In this document: positions 61,963-64,000 of the stretch, in pieces
Numbering within the stretch: position 1 is the first letter of the stretch
How the letters are laid out: each line of letters starts with the position of its first letter
Assembly (NCBI GenBank): GCA_013373375.1
Contig: JABXHY010000036.1
Location: forward strand, 1 to 64,000
Reading direction: 5' to 3'
Origin: Gammaproteobacteria bacterium
Lineage (GTDB): Bacteria; Pseudomonadota; Gammaproteobacteria; Enterobacterales; Kangiellaceae
Length of the DNA: 64,000 nucleotides
Position numbers and translations under genes: made by a program
The notes under the pieces: model-generated
What the model was told of the DNA's origin: nothing
The model's database searches: none
The model's input: only the letters and a program-made list of their open reading frames with translations

Positions 61963-64000
61963 ATGCGTAAGGGTAACGGCCGAAACAAATCAAAAATGTA
62001 TAAAAAACGGTCAAGTCTCATCTATGTTACTGCCCTTTCTTTGTGCTGCCTATCGTTCACCGTAAGCTCTGCTGACTTATTAGACTCGCCAAGTTCCAAC
62101 TCAAATCCTATTGTCTCAAATCCAGTATTAATATTGCTTGCGCTTTTTATCAGCGCAGTATTGGTTTATTCAATTCATCGACAGCGCCAACATAACCGTT
62201 CATTAAAACAACTTAAACAATCAGAAGAGCAGTTGCATTGGGCTTTATGGGGAAGCGGCGACGGTTTATGGGATTGGGATATACAGTTGGGAATAGTCCA
62301 ACGTAAAGGCATTCCTGAAATGCTAGGCTATTTACCGGACGAATTCGAAAGTTCTACTGCTCAACTATTTCAACTTATGCATCCGGACGACGCAGATAAA
62401 GTATCCGCCGAAGTCGAACGTCATCTCAATGGACACACCTCACATTTTGAAGCCGAATACAGAGCGTTATCAAAAGATGGCTCGTGGCGATGGATTCTCG
62501 ATAAAGGAAAAGTTGTTGCAAGAGACATTAATGATAAACCGATACGAGTAGCAGGAACTCAAACCGATATCACAGAGCGAAAACGTGCTGAAGAAGAGTT
62601 AAGGTTAGCAGCTGAAGTGATTCAAAGTATGAATGAAGTAATGGTTATTACTGATAGCCTACTAAATATTCGACTGGTTAATAACGCATTTAACCGGCTT
62701 ATGGGAAAGCCAGAGCAAGAGGTTATTGGTAAACCGTTACACAGCTTTTTTTCATCACGACACGATAATGCTTTTTATAAGCAGTTGATGAGACAAATCA
62801 TAGAACACCGCCATTGGAGCGGTGAATTGTGGCAACAAAATGCGCAACAGCAAGAGCTTCTAACAAGACTCGAGATAAAGCCGATTGAGCAAGGTTCTGA
62901 ACAAAATGAATATTTTGTTGTTATTTTTTCTGACATAACTGAGCAAAAGCGCGCAGAAGACAAACTTATATATCTCGCAAATTATGACACATTAACCGGC
63001 TTACCCAATCGAGCGTTATTTCATCAGAGACTGTCTGAAGCAATCAATCACCCTCCCTCGCAAGGTTTTAGTTTGGTCAACATTGACGTTGATCATTTTA
63101 AGCAAATTAATGATTCACTTGGTCATAACGTCGGTGATCAGTTGCTACAGCGAGTTGCTCTGATATTAAAGCAACATATGCCGATCGGTGAAGGAACCGT
63201 CGCACGAACATCAGGCGATGAATTCACATTATTATTGCCCGAATTTAATGAACGAAAAAATCTCGAGAAACTTGCTCGTACCTTACTCCAAGTATTTGAG
63301 CATCCCATCAATATTGAACAACACGAAGTGACTATAAGCCCAAGCATTGGAATTTCAGTTTTTCCAATCGACGGTCAAGACTCAGCAACTCTACTTAAAA
63401 ACACCGAAAGCGCTTTGCATTTTGCCAAAAGTTCCGGAAGGTGTAATTTTCAGTTTTACGATGAAGATATTCAAACTCAGGCTTTACGAAAGCTAACCGT
63501 TGGCAACCAACTCCGGCGAGCATTAAAAAATAATGAACTTGAATTGGTTTACCAACCAAAGTTGCATTTGCACACGAATAAGATAGTTGGAATGGAAGCG
63601 TTACTTCGCTGGCACAATACCGCCATCGGTGCGATTGAGCCAGATGAATTTATCAGCATCGCCGAGGAAACTGGACAAGTTAATGAAATTGGCAATTGGG
63701 TCTTAAAAAAGGCATGTGAACAAGCCAAGCAATGGCAGTTACAAAGCTTAAATATTCCAATTTCTGTCAATATTTCAACTCGGCAGTTTCAGCAACAAAG
63801 TCTTTATAAGCTGGTTGCTTCAATCTTAGCAGAGGCTCAACTTCCACCAGAATTACTTGAGCTCGAGATAACGGAAACTATGCTACTCGAGGATCCAGAT
63901 GCCGCAATTACAACCTTAAACCAATTGAAAGAAATGGGTGTTCGTATTTCAGTTGATGACTTTGGTACTGGCTACTCAAGTTTAAGTTATCTTAAAAAGC
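61963..64000 (+). CDS. PAS-PAS-GGDEF-EAL cyclic-di-GMP enzyme, C-terminus beyond window edge
   Basis: An open frame runs from ATG at 61963 (AGAG upstream) off the right edge (679 codons visible). It has a signal-like N-terminus and one membrane helix near residues 55-72 (VLILLALFISAVLVYSI). A PAS/PAC pair occupies about 85-215 (WALWGSGDGLWDWDI, GTQTDITERKRAEEE) and a second PAS about 220-335. A GGDEF domain at about 340-505 has the signature SGDEF in place of GGDEF and no RxxD inhibitory site. An EAL domain starts near 515 (GMEALLRW, NISTRQF, ELEITET, DDFGTGYSSL). The EAL half keeps its catalytic motifs, so phosphodiesterase activity is likely; cyclase activity is uncertain. Confidence 0.93.
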   Translation, partial: MRKGNGRNKSKMYKKRSSLIYVTALSLCCLSFTVSSADLLDSPSSNSNPIVSNPVLILLALFISAVLVYSIHRQRQHNRSLKQLKQSEEQLHWALWGSGDGLWDWDIQLGIVQRKGIPEMLGYLPDEFESSTAQLFQLMHPDDADKVSAEVERHLNGHTSHFEAEYRALSKDGSWRWILDKGKVVARDINDKPIRVAGTQTDITERKRAEEELRLAAEVIQSMNEVMVITDSLLNIRLVNNAFNRLMGKPEQEVIGKPLHSFFSSRHDNAFYKQLMRQIIEHRHWSGELWQQNAQQQELLTRLEIKPIEQGSEQNEYFVVIFSDITEQKRAEDKLIYLANYDTLTGLPNRALFHQRLSEAINHPPSQGFSLVNIDVDHFKQINDSLGHNVGDQLLQRVALILKQHMPIGEGTVARTSGDEFTLLLPEFNERKNLEKLARTLLQVFEHPINIEQHEVTISPSIGISVFPIDGQDSATLLKNTESALHFAKSSGRCNFQFYDEDIQTQALRKLTVGNQLRRALKNNELELVYQPKLHLHTNKIVGMEALLRWHNTAIGAIEPDEFISIAEETGQVNEIGNWVLKKACEQAKQWQLQSLNIPISVNISTRQFQQQSLYKLVASILAEAQLPPELLELEITETMLLEDPDAAITTLNQLKEMGVRISVDDFGTGYSSLSYLKK

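Noticed and set aside
61871-62065. 64-codon plus-strand frame overlapping the start of the PAS-GGDEF-EAL gene
   Set aside because: It is out of frame with the clear domain-containing gene, has no ribosome site and Cys-rich random composition.

Overview
The window looks like chromosomal DNA of an aerobic, AT-rich (about 40 percent GC by eye), probably marine gammaproteobacterium. Conserved gammaproteobacterial neighbourhoods support this: bamC-dapA / gcvR-bcp / perM-bepA, arsC-wrbA-DUF2069, qmcA-nfeD, aroF-tyrA and yadG-yadH. The C-terminal GlyGly-CTERM-type tails and the fused lysine and histidine genes would fit a lineage near Kangiellaceae or other Oceanospirillales-like groups, but that placement is inference. 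I see no insertion sequence, prophage, CRISPR array, tRNA or rRNA.

Region by region. 1-3.2 kb: fused aspartate kinase/diaminopimelate decarboxylase (cut by the left edge) behind threonine synthase. 3.4-10.3 kb: a chalcone-isomerase-like/TonB fusion protein, an MBL hydrolase, bamC, dapA, and divergently gcvR, bcp and a PIN-PhoH ATPase. 10.3-17.6 kb: a PerM-type permease, a TusA-like protein, a BepA-type M48 protease, a DmdC-like acyl-CoA dehydrogenase, a secreted trypsin-like protease and a small exported protein. 17.6-31 kb: a TonB-dependent receptor followed upstream by a large minus-strand cluster: ApbE, an AgmX/PglI-type TonB-like protein, two ExbD/TolR proteins, one TolQ/ExbB protein, a small exported protein, three TPR proteins (two of them lipoproteins) and a leader exported protein. 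31-39.4 kb: a TlpA-like thioredoxin, a PilZ-like protein, YihY, ArsC, WrbA, DUF2069, a histone-H1-like basic protein, and QmcA-NfeD. 39.5-49.6 kb: aroA-aroC on the minus strand and, divergently, a complete histidine operon behind a leader-peptide attenuator. 49.6-64 kb: an M6 metalloprotease coupled to a small lipoprotein, MsrA, a beta-barrel protein, a LonB-type protease, aroF-tyrA, a LON-domain protein with an acidic tail, an ABC exporter pair, and a PAS-GGDEF-EAL protein cut by the right edge.

The strongest candidate for a poorly described system is the 21.7-31.0 kb cluster. It has one TolQ-like and two TolR-like proteins, a TonB-like protein with an AgmX/PglI-type C-terminus and periplasmic/outer-membrane TPR proteins. 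That is the composition of the Myxococcus AglRQS-Glt/Nfs machines (gliding and spore-coat transport), here in a gammaproteobacterium and with ApbE at its end. One of the two TolR-like subunits has Asn where the proton-carrying Asp normally sits, which suggests a specialised asymmetric motor.

The histidine operon is also unusual. Its order is hisG-hisC/HAD-hisB-hisH-hisF-hisA/I/E-hisD. HisC is fused to a HAD phosphatase that probably supplies the missing histidinol-phosphatase, and HisA is fused to both HisI and HisE. With these fusions every step of the pathway is encoded in one transcript under a five-histidine attenuator. Aromatic synthesis is covered here by aroF, aroA, aroC and tyrA; both AroA and AroC show changes at positions that are normally conserved.
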